Assembly (NCBI GenBank): GCA_963732375.1
Contig: CAVSZE010000002.1
Coordinates: 186,001 to 250,000, forward strand
Length of the DNA stretch: 64,000 bases
From: RPQJ01 sp963732375
GTDB taxonomy: Bacteria; Pseudomonadota; Gammaproteobacteria; Steroidobacterales; Steroidobacteraceae
Reading direction: 5' to 3'
The notes below the pieces were generated by a model that saw only the letters and a program-made list of their open reading frames with translations, did not search any database and had not been told where the DNA came from. Shown piece by piece: positions 25,469 through 33,564 of the stretch; position 1 is the first letter of the stretch; every line of letters starts with the position of its first letter. Position numbers and translations under genes: made by a program.

Positions 25469-25941
25469 TCCTTTTCCATCCGGTCGGCGCTGATGGTGAC
25501 CGCCTCGATAACCTCCTGGAGAAATCCCGGAGCCGTGTCTGCCGGGATCGCGTACGTATACACGACGAGATACTCGCCCTCCCCCTGGCTCACCTGCCAC
25601 GCGCCCAGGACCATCCTGACGTTCTCCTTGAGCAGGTGATCCGCAAGTTCCGCGGGCAGCTCACCCTTCCCACGATTGGCGACCGACCACACATCCCGGA
25701 ACTCGGTGTCCGCGATCTTCGCGGTCTTCGAGGCGATCCAGACCAGCTGTGTTCGACCGTCCGGAAGCGTGTAGTTCAGCCGGAAGTCACCGCCATCGAC
25801 GGTGAATGGCAGACCCGCGGCTTTCAGGGTCGCCTCGACCCGCGGGTCCAGGGCCGGCACCGCGGGAGTGTCCTGTGCGACTGCAGGGCCTGACCCGCAG
25901 GCCATCAGCATCAGAGACAGGATTCGAATCACGTTTTTCAT
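25444..25941 (-). CDS. Secreted hypothetical protein
   Basis: A 165-residue protein with a signal peptide (MKNVIRILSLMLMACGSGPAVA) and one compact domain (FTVDGGDFRLNYTLPDGRTQLVWIASKTA, then a predicted long helix near the C-terminus: GFLQEVIEAVTISADRMEKEL). The overall pattern recalls YbjN / type III chaperone-like folds, but this is only a resemblance. AGGAG precedes ATG 25941 by 8 bp. It is convergent with ACR3 and in line with the exonuclease gene, whose stop codon is more than 40 bp away from its start. Confidence 0.6.
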   Translation of the reverse strand: MKNVIRILSLMLMACGSGPAVAQDTPAVPALDPRVEATLKAAGLPFTVDGGDFRLNYTLPDGRTQLVWIASKTAKIADTEFRDVWSVANRGKGELPAELADHLLKENVRMVLGAWQVSQGEGEYLVVYTYAIPADTAPGFLQEVIEAVTISADRMEKELTGQDEF

Positions 25942-25986
25942 GGCAATTGCTCCTGGACACCGGCCCAAATGCTTGCGGGACGCGAG

Positions 25987-26880
25987 CTACGCTGCACCGA
26001 CCAGCCGTCGTGCCCGTACGCCCAGCGTCCTCCCGAACCCCTGGGCTTCGGCGAACGCATCGACGGCCGCGAGGTCGGGCGCCCGACGGCGTAGTTCTTC
26101 ACGGGAGGGGGCGAGCGGCATGTCGCAGGCGATGCCCGTCAGCCGTCGCGACATGAACGCCGACTCACGGTTCTCGCGCAGGGTCTGCGCGACGAACGCC
26201 GCGTTGCGGAACTTGAGCTTGGGGATCGCGTCGAGGTTTTCGTAGACGCCGTCCAGCGTCGCGTAGTGCTTCAGCAGCGTCGCCGCGGTCTTGCGGCCGA
26301 CGCCCGGGACGCCCGGGATGTTGTCCACGGCGTCGCCCATCAGCGCCAGGAAGTCGGCCATTCGCTCCGGAACCACGCCGAAGCGCTCCTCGATGTCCTT
26401 GTATCCGTAGCGTATATCCGCGACCGCGTCCCAGTAGGTGTCCCTCGCGGTCACCAGCTGGGTCAGGTCCTTGTCGCGGCTGACGATCGTAACGGCCAGT
26501 CCTTCAAGCTGTGCCCGGGCCGCCAGCGTACCGATGATATCGTCCGCCTCGTAGCGCGAGCTGCCGAACTCGGCGATGCCGAAGCTGCGCACCAGCGCGC
26601 GGCAGAGCCCGAACTGGCGCTTCAATTCAGGCGGTGCCGGCTCGCGATTTGCCTTGTATGCGGGGTAGATCTCGTTGCGGTAGGACTGCTCGAGGCTCTC
26701 GTCGAACGCGACCGCAATGTGGCCCGGCGACTCCCTGTCCAGCAGGTCGCTCAGGAATCGAGCGAATCCGTGGACCGCGTTCACCGGATTGCCCTCCGGG
26801 TCGGTGAACTCGAGCGGCACCGAGAAGTAGGCACGGAAGATGAATACGCTGGCGTCGACAAGGTAGAGCACGGGCGGCAT
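25987..26880 (-). CDS. 5'-3' exonuclease (PolI N-domain / ExoIX-like)
   Basis: A 297-residue protein covering the PIN-like and helix-hairpin-helix parts of the DNA polymerase I 5' nuclease family. Visible are LYLVDASVFIFRAYF, VAFDESLEQSYRNEIYPAYKANR, the acidic cluster YEADDIIGTLAARA, SRDKDLTQLV, and the GDAVDNIPGVPGVGRKTAATLL helix-hairpin-helix. No polymerase domain is attached, as in ExoIX/Xni. It probably acts on flaps or RNA primers. It diverges from the GNAT gene by 46 bp. Confidence 0.9.
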   Translation of the reverse strand: MPPVLYLVDASVFIFRAYFSVPLEFTDPEGNPVNAVHGFARFLSDLLDRESPGHIAVAFDESLEQSYRNEIYPAYKANREPAPPELKRQFGLCRALVRSFGIAEFGSSRYEADDIIGTLAARAQLEGLAVTIVSRDKDLTQLVTARDTYWDAVADIRYGYKDIEERFGVVPERMADFLALMGDAVDNIPGVPGVGRKTAATLLKHYATLDGVYENLDAIPKLKFRNAAFVAQTLRENRESAFMSRRLTGIACDMPLAPSREELRRRAPDLAAVDAFAEAQGFGRTLGVRARRLVGAA

Positions 26881-26926
26881 TCTGGGCGAGTACGCCGGCG
26901 GCTGCCAGCGCTAACGAGTTATCCGC

Positions 26927-27436
26927 ATGCCCGTCGAGATCCTGCCCATCGAGCGCCGCCACATCGTGGGATTCCGCGAGGTGCTGGACTCGGTGGCGCG
27001 CGAGCGGCGCTACCTCGCGTTCACCGAGGCGCCGCCGATGCCGCAGGTGCGTCGTTTCGTGCTCGGAAACCTGCGCAGCGCCGCCGCGCAGTTCGTGGCC
27101 GTGGACGAGGCGCGCGTGGTGGGCTGGTGCGACATCACCCCGAAGACGCGGGAGGCCCTCAGGCACAGCGGCGTCCTCGGCATGGGCGTGGCCGCTACGC
27201 ACCGCGGAATCGGCGTCGGCGCCCGGCTGCTGGCCGCAACGCTCGAGGCGGCCTTCGCCAGCGGGCTCACCCGCGTGGAACTCACCGTGCTGGCCGACAA
27301 CGCGGCCGCAATCGCGCTCTACCGGCGCTTCGGTTTCGAGACCGAGGGCCTGTGCCGCGACTACCTGTTGCTCGACGACCGCGCGCATGACGCGATGATC
27401 ATGGCGAAGCTTAAGGGGACATTCTCCTTTTTCTGA
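26927..27436 (+). CDS. GNAT family N-acetyltransferase
   Basis: A 169-residue acetyltransferase with the acetyl-CoA loop GMGVAATHRGIGVGARLL and the C-terminal RVELTVLADNAAAIALYRRFGFETEG typical of RimI/phosphinothricin-type GNATs. The acceptor substrate is unknown. Its last codons (KGTFSFF) and stop are supplied by the left arm of repeat element B, so the original C-terminus was probably about LKL or similar and has been altered by the insertion. Confidence 0.85.
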   Translation: MPVEILPIERRHIVGFREVLDSVARERRYLAFTEAPPMPQVRRFVLGNLRSAAAQFVAVDEARVVGWCDITPKTREALRHSGVLGMGVAATHRGIGVGARLLAATLEAAFASGLTRVELTVLADNAAAIALYRRFGFETEGLCRDYLLLDDRAHDAMIMAKLKGTFSFF

Positions 27437-27523
27437 ACCGGTCCCATTGCAGATCTGGCAGCGCGGTTGGAAAAAGGAGAATGTCCCCTATTTCTGTCCC
27501 CTATTTCCATGTCCCCTACTTCC
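27414..27523. repeat. GGGGACA inverted-repeat element B (two-way terminator-like)
   Basis: Left arm 27414-27432 and its exact complement 27471-27489 enclose a 38-nt loop that is unrelated to the loop of element A. Two degenerate partial right arms follow (TGTCCCCTATTTC and ATGTCCCCTACTTCC, to 27523). It lies between the convergent GNAT and HNH genes. The GNAT stop codon falls just after the left arm, and the HNH stop codon (27518-27516) is inside the last partial copy. Confidence 0.8.
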
Positions 27524-28112
27524 AGCCGAGGCGCTGGTGCAACGGGCTGGAGCGCGGGAAGTGCGCCCGCAGGTACTCCATCTGGTCGGCGAGCACGCGA
27601 CGGCCCTTCAGGTAGATGTACTCCGCATAACTGGGCGTAAACGGGATCGCGATCAGCTGCAGCTTCGCCTGCTCCGGCGTGCGCCAGGCCTTCAGGTTGT
27701 TGCAACTGCGGCAGGCAGTGACGACGTTGTTCCAGGCGTCCCGGCCGCCCCGCGACAGCGGCGTGACGTGGTCGCGCGACAGCTGGCTGGAGAGAAACCG
27801 CTGTCCGCAGTACATGCAGATGTGCGCGTCGCGCTTGAACAGGGTCTCGTTGTTGAGCGGCGGCACATAGCCGGCGCGGACATTGCCGGGATTGTGGCTG
27901 TGCCCCAGTGTCGCAACGATCGAACTGACCTCGACCACCGTGCGGCAGCCGGTGCTGGCATTGGTGCCGCCGCGCAGCCGGAACAGCGGCTGCCCGAATG
28001 CGTAGGCCACCTGCCCCATGAAATGCAAACGGACGGCATCCCGGTAGTCGATCCACTCCAGTGGCATCCCCGAGACGTCGGTACGCAGGACCTCCTGTGA
28101 GAGGCTATGCAT
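27516..28112 (-). CDS. HNH endonuclease
   Basis: A 198-residue protein with a C-terminal HNH nuclease module: zinc-binding CMYC (99-102), the DH pair in LSRDHVTPLSRGG (114-115), WNNVVTACRSCNNLKA, and Cys 134/137. The N-terminal 90 residues have no recognised domain. This kind of stand-alone HNH protein is widespread on gammaproteobacterial chromosomes and has an unclear role. There is no partner methylase. The stop codon lies in repeat element B. Confidence 0.85.
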   Translation of the reverse strand: MHSLSQEVLRTDVSGMPLEWIDYRDAVRLHFMGQVAYAFGQPLFRLRGGTNASTGCRTVVEVSSIVATLGHSHNPGNVRAGYVPPLNNETLFKRDAHICMYCGQRFLSSQLSRDHVTPLSRGGRDAWNNVVTACRSCNNLKAWRTPEQAKLQLIAIPFTPSYAEYIYLKGRRVLADQMEYLRAHFPRSSPLHQRLGWK

Positions 28113-28221
28113 GGGCTGAAAGATACGTTACTGCTGTGCAATAATCCAACCCCCCGCCCAGCCGCAGGACTACCAGAAATTCCCGGCACGGCGGCAACTT
28201 AGCTTTCCTGTCCGGGCTACC

Positions 28222-28238
28222 GGGAGGCCGCACCTCCC
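28222..28238 (+). promoter_or_regulatory. Hairpin in the pntA leader
   Basis: GGGAGG (28222-28227) pairs with CCTCCC (28233-28238) across a 5-nt loop, ending 20 bp before ATG 28259. The pntA ribosome site (GAGG at 28250-28253) lies outside the stem, so sequestration is not evident. No known riboswitch was recognised. Confidence 0.3.
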
Positions 28239-28258
28239 CATGCATCGATGAGGTCACC

Positions 28259-29848
28259 ATGTCGCTAACGATCGGAGTGCCACGCGAGACCTTCGCTGGC
28301 GAAAAGCGCGTCGCCACGGTTCCCGAGGTGGTCGAGAAGCTGATCAAGCTCGGCTTCGCGGTCAAGGTCGAATCCGGTGCGGGTGCCGCCGCCAATTTCG
28401 CCGACGATACCTACCAGGCCGCTGGCGCCGGGATCGCGGGCAGCGCGGCGGAACTGCTCGGCAACTCAGACATCATCTTCAAGGTGCGCGCGCCCACGCC
28501 CGAGGAAATCGCGCTGATGAAGCCCGGCAGCACGCTGGTCAGCTTCGTATGGCCGGCGCAGAACCCGGAGCTGATGCAGCAGCTCGCAGATCGCAAGCTC
28601 ACCGTGCTCGCCATCGACTCCTTGCCGCGCCAGCTCTCGCGCGCCCAGAAGATGGACGCGCTCACCTCCATGGCCAGCATCAGCGGTTACCGCGCCGTGA
28701 TCGAGGCCGCCAACGCCTTCGGCCGCTTCTTCAACGGACAGATCACCGCCGCAGGCAAGATTCCGCCGGCCAAGGTCTTCGTCGCCGGCGCCGGCGTCGC
28801 CGGCCTGGCTGCCATCGGCACCGCCGCCAACCTGGGCGCCATCGTGCGCGCCAACGACACGCGAGCCGAGGTCGCCGACCAGGTCGTGTCGCTGGGCGGC
28901 GAATTCGTCAAGGTCGACTACGAGGAAGAAGGCTCAGGCGGCGGCGGCTACGCCAAGGTGATGAGCGAGGGCTTCCAGCAGGCCCAGCGCGAGATGTACG
29001 CCAAGCAGGCCAGGGAAGCGGACATCATCATCACGACCGCCCTGATTCCGGGCAAGCCCGCACCCAGGCTCATCACGGCCGACATGGTGAAGAGCATGAA
29101 GCCGGGCAGTGTCATCGTCGACATGGCGGGTGAGCAGGGCGGCAACTGCGAACTCACCGTTCCTGGCGAGGCGGTGGTCCGCCACGGCGTTACCATCATT
29201 GGCTACACCGACCTGGTCAGCCGTCTGGCCAAGCAGGCCTCGACGCTGTACTCGACCAACCTGCTGCGCGTGACCGAGGAACTCTGCAAGACCAAGGACG
29301 GCGTCGTCAACGTCAACATGGAGGACGACGCGATCCGCGGCTTGACCGTGATCAAGGAGGGCGGCATCACCTGGCCGCCTCCGGCGCCGAAGTTGCCGGC
29401 CGCGCCGGCACAGGCCAAGCCCGCAGCCGCCACGCCGGCAAAGAAATCGGGCCACGGTCATGGGGCCAGTGAGCCCGCTTCGGCGAAGAGCCTCGCCATC
29501 ACGTTCGCGGTCGGCGCGCTGCTGTTCTGGCTGGTCGGCGCGTTCGCACCGGCCTCGTTCCTCGCGCATTTCACGGTCTTCGTGCTGGCCTGCTTCATCG
29601 GCTACATGGTGATCTGGAACGTGAAGCCCGCGTTGCACACGCCGCTGATGAGCGTCACCAACGCCATCTCCAGCATCATCGCTGTCGGCGCGCTGATCCA
29701 GGTGGCGCCCCCACTGGGCGACGCAACCGACGGACGGCCAGACATACTGATCCTCGGTCTCGCAGTCGCCGCGCTCACGCTCACTGCGATCAACATGTTC
29801 GGCGGCTTCGCCGTCACCGGTCGCATGCTCGCGATGTTCCGGAAATAG
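28259..29848 (+). CDS. pntA: NAD(P) transhydrogenase subunit alpha
   Basis: A 529-residue protein. The N-terminal two-thirds is the NAD(H)-binding domain I (MSLTIGVPRETFAGEKRVATVPEVVEKL, KVFVAGAGVAGLAAIGTAANLGAIVRANDTR). An Ala/Pro/Lys linker follows (about residues 378-400), then four membrane helices. With PntB it forms the proton-translocating transhydrogenase that makes NADPH from NADH. Full length for the E. coli type (510 residues), where alpha carries domain I and part of the membrane domain. pntB starts 12 bp later. Confidence 0.97.
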   Translation: MSLTIGVPRETFAGEKRVATVPEVVEKLIKLGFAVKVESGAGAAANFADDTYQAAGAGIAGSAAELLGNSDIIFKVRAPTPEEIALMKPGSTLVSFVWPAQNPELMQQLADRKLTVLAIDSLPRQLSRAQKMDALTSMASISGYRAVIEAANAFGRFFNGQITAAGKIPPAKVFVAGAGVAGLAAIGTAANLGAIVRANDTRAEVADQVVSLGGEFVKVDYEEEGSGGGGYAKVMSEGFQQAQREMYAKQAREADIIITTALIPGKPAPRLITADMVKSMKPGSVIVDMAGEQGGNCELTVPGEAVVRHGVTIIGYTDLVSRLAKQASTLYSTNLLRVTEELCKTKDGVVNVNMEDDAIRGLTVIKEGGITWPPPAPKLPAAPAQAKPAAATPAKKSGHGHGASEPASAKSLAITFAVGALLFWLVGAFAPASFLAHFTVFVLACFIGYMVIWNVKPALHTPLMSVTNAISSIIAVGALIQVAPPLGDATDGRPDILILGLAVAALTLTAINMFGGFAVTGRMLAMFRK

Positions 29849-29860
29849 GAGAACGCCAGC

Positions 29861-31270
29861 ATGTCAACAAATATCGCCACGATGGCCTACATCGCCGCCA
29901 TTGTCCTGTTCATCCTGAGCCTCGGCGGCCTGTCGAATCCCGAGACGTCCCGGCGCGGCAACCTCTACGGCATCATCGGCATGACCATCGCCGTACTCGC
30001 GACCGTGCTAGGGCCGCGGGTCACTGCGGCTGGCTTCCCATGGATCATCGGGTCGCTCGCAGTGGGCGGCACGATCGGACTGTATGCGGCCCGCAAAGTG
30101 CGGATGACGCAGATGCCGGAGCTGGTCGCGATCATGCACAGCCTGGTCGGTCTCGCGGCCTGCCTGGTCGGCTACGCGAGCTACATCGATACCTCGATCG
30201 CCTTCACGGGCGCCGAGAAGACGATCCACGAAGTCGAGATCTATCTCGGCATCCTGATCGGCGCAGTCACGTTCTCGGGCTCGGTCATCGCTTTTGGCAA
30301 ACTGTCCGGAAAGATCGGCGGCAAGCCGCTGCTACTGCCCGCGCGCCACTGGCTGAATCTCGCCGGACTGATCGCCGTAATCTGGTTCGGAGCCAGGTTC
30401 CTCGGGGCGCATGACATCGATGCGGGCATGATGCCGCTCATCGCGATGACCGCGATCGCGCTGTTGTTCGGCATTCACATGGTGATGGCGATCGGCGGCG
30501 CGGACATGCCGGTCGTCGTGTCGATGCTGAACAGCTACTCGGGATGGGCGGCGGCGGCCACCGGCTTCATGCTGTCCAACGACCTGCTGATCGTCACCGG
30601 CGCACTGGTCGGCTCCTCCGGCGCGATCCTGTCCTACATCATGTGCCAGGCTATGAATCGGAACTTCATCAGCGTGATCGCCGGCGGCTTCGGCACTGGC
30701 GAAGGTGCGGCGCCGGCTGCCGCGGGTACGGAGCCGGCCGGCGAAGTGACGCCGATCAGCGCGGTCGAGACCGCGGAGCTGCTGCGCGATTCAAAGAGCG
30801 TGATTATCGTCCCGGGCTACGGCATGGCGGTCGCGCAGGCGCAGCACACGGTGAACGAAATCACCAAGCTGTTGCGCGACAAGGGTGTGAACGTGCGCTT
30901 CGGCATCCACCCGGTGGCGGGCCGCATGCCTGGGCACATGAACGTGCTGCTGGCCGAGGCCAAGGTGCCCTACGACATCGTGTTCGAGATGGACGAGCTG
31001 AACGAAGACTTCCCGGACACAGATGTCTCGATGGTGATCGGCGCCAATGACATCGTGAATCCGGCCGCCGAGGACGACCCCACCAGCCCGATCGCCGGCA
31101 TGCCGGTGCTTCAGGTGTGGAAGGCGAAGAACTCCATCGTGATGAAGCGTTCGATGGCCTCGGGCTACGCCGGCGTCGACAATCCGCTGTTCTACAAGGA
31201 GAACAACCGGATGCTGTTCGGCGACGCGAAGAAGATGCTCGACGAGGTGCTGGTCGCGCTTAAGGGTTGA
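29861..31270 (+). CDS. pntB: NAD(P) transhydrogenase subunit beta
   Basis: A 469-residue protein with about nine membrane helices, then the NADP(H)-binding domain III (SVIIVPGYGMAVAQAQHTVNEITKLL, GIHPVAGRMPGHMNVLLAEAKVPYDIVFEMDELN, IGANDIVNPAAEDDPTSPIAGMPVLQVWKAK). A good ribosome site (TAGGAGAACGCCAGC) precedes the ATG. It is the partner of pntA in the inner membrane and a main NADPH source. Confidence 0.97.
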   Translation: MSTNIATMAYIAAIVLFILSLGGLSNPETSRRGNLYGIIGMTIAVLATVLGPRVTAAGFPWIIGSLAVGGTIGLYAARKVRMTQMPELVAIMHSLVGLAACLVGYASYIDTSIAFTGAEKTIHEVEIYLGILIGAVTFSGSVIAFGKLSGKIGGKPLLLPARHWLNLAGLIAVIWFGARFLGAHDIDAGMMPLIAMTAIALLFGIHMVMAIGGADMPVVVSMLNSYSGWAAAATGFMLSNDLLIVTGALVGSSGAILSYIMCQAMNRNFISVIAGGFGTGEGAAPAAAGTEPAGEVTPISAVETAELLRDSKSVIIVPGYGMAVAQAQHTVNEITKLLRDKGVNVRFGIHPVAGRMPGHMNVLLAEAKVPYDIVFEMDELNEDFPDTDVSMVIGANDIVNPAAEDDPTSPIAGMPVLQVWKAKNSIVMKRSMASGYAGVDNPLFYKENNRMLFGDAKKMLDEVLVALKG

Positions 31271-31344
31271 CACCTGGCTGAGCGACCCCGGGCTTTGCCG
31301 GGACCGGACCAAGTCCAGCTGCACGCGGCGGCCATGTTGCCTGC

Positions 31345-31359
31345 GGCGCCGCTGGCGCC
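31345..31359. terminator. GGCGCC hairpin between convergent genes
   Basis: GGCGCC-GCT-GGCGCC can form a 6-bp stem with a 3-nt loop 75 bp after pntB. No T run follows on either strand, so termination would need Rho or another factor. Confidence 0.3.
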
Positions 31360-31392
31360 TGCTTCGGTCCCGGCCCGATCTGGCCGCGCTGC

Positions 31393-32058
31393 CTAGCGGC
31401 TCTGCCAATCGCCCGGCTTCCCGGCCTGCTCCAGCCACTGCTGGCGTTCATCGGGCGTCATCTTCTGCAGCCTGTCGCGCATCTGCTGGCGCTGCTCCGG
31501 CGTCAGTTTCTGCATCTTTTCTCGAAACTCCTGGCGCTGCTCTGGCGTCACGTTCTTCAACTTTTCACGCCATTGCTCGCGCTGCTCCGGCGTCGCCTGC
31601 TGCCAGCGCTGCCGCATTTGGGTACGCTCCTCCGGCGGTATCTGCTGCCAGCGCTCACGCAACTGATCACGCTCCGCAGGCGGCAAGTCCTTGAACCGCC
31701 GATACGTGTCACGCAGCTGTTGCTGCTCCTCCGGCGGCAGGCTGCGGAACTCCTGGTAGCGCTTGCGCAACTGATCGCGCTCAGCCGGCGGCATCTCGCG
31801 CCAATGGTCGAATCGCTTGCGCGCTTTTTCGCGCTGCTCCGGCGTCATCGATTCCCAGCGCTCTGCTCCGCGCGCCAGCGCGGACTGGCGCTCCGGCCCC
31901 AGGCTGTCCCAGCGCGAGTGCATAGGCTCGAGCGCCTGCTGCTGTTCGGCGCTGAGCTGGCTCCAGGGAACGGCTTGCGCGGGCGTGGTCTCCGCATGGA
32001 CAGCCATGCTTGCCGCGAGCAGCACGCCAGCGACAACGATGTTAAGACGACATTTCAT
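31393..32058 (-). CDS. DUF3106 repeat protein
   Basis: A 221-residue exported protein with a signal peptide (LNIVVAGVLLAASMAVHA). The rest is almost wholly short helical repeats of about 12-14 residues with the pattern (L/M)(P/T)PE(E/Q)R xQ(L/M)R xR(W/L)(Q/K), at least ten copies (for example KNVTPEQRQEFREKMQKLTPEQRQQMRD). Such proteins are periplasmic and of unknown role. It ends the ECF sigma / DUF3619 cluster on the same strand, 118 bp after the DUF3619 stop codon, so it is probably a target or partner of that regulator. Confidence 0.85.
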   Translation of the reverse strand: MKCRLNIVVAGVLLAASMAVHAETTPAQAVPWSQLSAEQQQALEPMHSRWDSLGPERQSALARGAERWESMTPEQREKARKRFDHWREMPPAERDQLRKRYQEFRSLPPEEQQQLRDTYRRFKDLPPAERDQLRERWQQIPPEERTQMRQRWQQATPEQREQWREKLKNVTPEQRQEFREKMQKLTPEQRQQMRDRLQKMTPDERQQWLEQAGKPGDWQSR

Positions 32059-32176
32059 TTGTCCCGCTCCTGTCCCATGCCTGCTTTTTCCGCACTGCTC
32101 GTCGCGTTACCCGTGCGTCGGGCCTTCGGAGCGGCGCGGAATTCCGCGGTCGCGTGTGCGGCGAACATCGGACGCA

Positions 32177-32599
32177 TCAACCGCTGCTTCCGGCAACCTC
32201 GAATCCGGTCGCGTTTAGCCATTCGTAAAACGCGAGGTCGTTCTCCACGAGGCCCAGGTCGTCCCCGTTTGCGAGCAGTTCCACCGGGGCGAGCGGAGCG
32301 TCGGCCGCAGTCACGTCGGCGGCGACGACATCCGCCGCAATCACGTCGGCAGCCGTAGGCGATTGCGGTCCCTGCGCCCGCCACAGCAGCACGGCGACCA
32401 GCGCCACCGATGCCATTGCAGCCACAGGTGCCCACGAACGCCAAGGCAGGCCTCGCGGCTGCCGGACCACGGCCACCGCAGCCCGGCGCGCCGCGGCCAG
32501 CCGCGCGCGCGAGCTTCCATCCAGCGATTCGACGCTGGCCTCGAACAATTCGCGCGCGCGCGCCTCGGTGCCGGTCAGTTCATGATCCTGGCTGTCCAT
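32177..32599 (-). CDS. DUF3619-like membrane protein, putative anti-sigma factor
   Basis: A 140-residue protein. It has a basic cytoplasmic N-terminus (TEARARELFEASVESLDGSSRARLAAARRAA), one transmembrane helix (about residues 57-73, PVAAMASVALVAVLLW), and a periplasmic tail with an AADV-type repeat (residues 83-101) and the family end LVENDLAFYEWLNATG. Its ATG shares one base with the sigma-factor stop codon (TGATG). Position and topology suggest it holds the ECF sigma factor at the membrane; the family itself is uncharacterised. Confidence 0.7.
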   Translation of the reverse strand: MDSQDHELTGTEARARELFEASVESLDGSSRARLAAARRAAVAVVRQPRGLPWRSWAPVAAMASVALVAVLLWRAQGPQSPTAADVIAADVVAADVTAADAPLAPVELLANGDDLGLVENDLAFYEWLNATGFEVAGSSG

Positions 32600-33138
32600 C
32601 ACCACACCTCGCCCAGTTGCGCGCGCAGCGTCTGCAGCGCGCGAAAGTAATGTGTCTTGACGCTGCCCTCGGAGCAGCCCATCGCCGCGGCGGTCCCGGC
32701 CACGTCGAGCCCTTCGAGGCAGCGCAGCGCGAACGCCTGCTGCTGTCGCGCCGGCAGGTTGCCCAGTGCCGACTCGAGCGCGCGCATCGCTTCGTCCGTT
32801 TCGGCTCGAGCCGCAGGGCCAGCGCTTCCGTCGGCGACCTGGGCTATCGGGTCCTCGCTGCCCTCGTCGTCCTGCCACTGGCCCGGCAGCAGCGCAAAGA
32901 TCTTCGAGCGCACCGAGCGACGCCGCTGGAAATCACGGATCCCGTTCCACAGGATCCGGTAGAAGATCGGCTTCCATTCCGACGTGGGTCGCGCGGCATA
33001 GCTCCGGGCGAGCCGCAGCATCGCGCCCTGCACGATGTCGAGCGCGTCATCACGATTTCGGACTGCCATCTCGGCGATACGGCACGCCCGCCGTTCGACG
33101 TCAGACAGAAAGGCATTCAGTTCCGCGGGCTGGTCCAA
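32599..33138 (-). CDS. ECF-type RNA polymerase sigma factor
   Basis: A sigma-70 family protein of 179 residues from TTG 33138. It has region 2 (AVRNRDDALDIVQGAMLRLARSYA, PIFYRILWNGIRDFQRRR) and region 4 (LPARQQQAFALRCLEGLDVAGTAAAMGCSEGSVKTHYFRALQTLRAQL). The TTG is preceded by AGGAG at 5 bp spacing. A longer form from ATG 33219 or from 33405 is open, but the added part has no sigma homology. It is encoded with a DUF3619 membrane protein and a DUF3106 protein, a cluster seen in related Gammaproteobacteria. Confidence 0.85.
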   Translation of the reverse strand: MDQPAELNAFLSDVERRACRIAEMAVRNRDDALDIVQGAMLRLARSYAARPTSEWKPIFYRILWNGIRDFQRRRSVRSKIFALLPGQWQDDEGSEDPIAQVADGSAGPAARAETDEAMRALESALGNLPARQQQAFALRCLEGLDVAGTAAAMGCSEGSVKTHYFRALQTLRAQLGEVW

Positions 33139-33529
33139 ACACTCTCCTGCGGTCCGTTCAGCGCAACCGGCGCCAACCGGCCCCGGGAGCGAGATTTCGA
33201 GACTAGCAAAGCTCTCCATGAGGTTAGACTGCACCGCTCCTGCCTGGTCATATCCTGGTCTCAGATGACCATAACGCCAGTCCGGACAATCGGTTGACGC
33301 AATGTGCTGAAGAAGATTTGCACCGGGATGGCCGGGCGCGGTGCCAGGGCATTCCCGGCAGGCGACGCGATCTGGACAGAGTCTATGCATGTTGCGATAC
33401 AGCAATGTAAGTATCTGATTATCATGGGTTAATTTCTGGCCGGTGATTTTCTGACCAGATCGGAAAACTCTTTTGCGAAACCGGCACTTGGCAGCTGTAC
33501 CCGCAATTCACCCACAGACTTATCCACAG

Positions 33530-33552
33530 CGCGTGTGGACAACTTCACATAA
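33530..33552. promoter_or_regulatory. Two inverted DnaA-box-like sites before priA
   Basis: TTATCCACA (33530-33538) is a perfect DnaA-box consensus. TGTGGACAA (33544-33552) is a box on the opposite strand (TTGTCCACA). They are separated by GCGCG and end 12 bp before the priA start codon. The rest of this 159-bp region up to 33406 is AT-richer than its surroundings. Confidence 0.55.
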
Positions 33553-33564
33553 GCGTACGCAGCG

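Noticed and set aside
25901..25935. tRNA-like GATTCGAATC motif
   Set aside because: No acceptor or anticodon stems around it; it lies inside the signal-peptide codons of the secreted hypothetical gene.
28113..28258. Riboswitch in the pntA leader
   Set aside because: Apart from a 6-bp hairpin I could not match any known aptamer consensus.
33406..33564. Chromosomal origin of replication
   Set aside because: Only two DnaA boxes and no dnaA, dnaN, gidA or other origin-linked genes; a regulatory site of priA is more likely.
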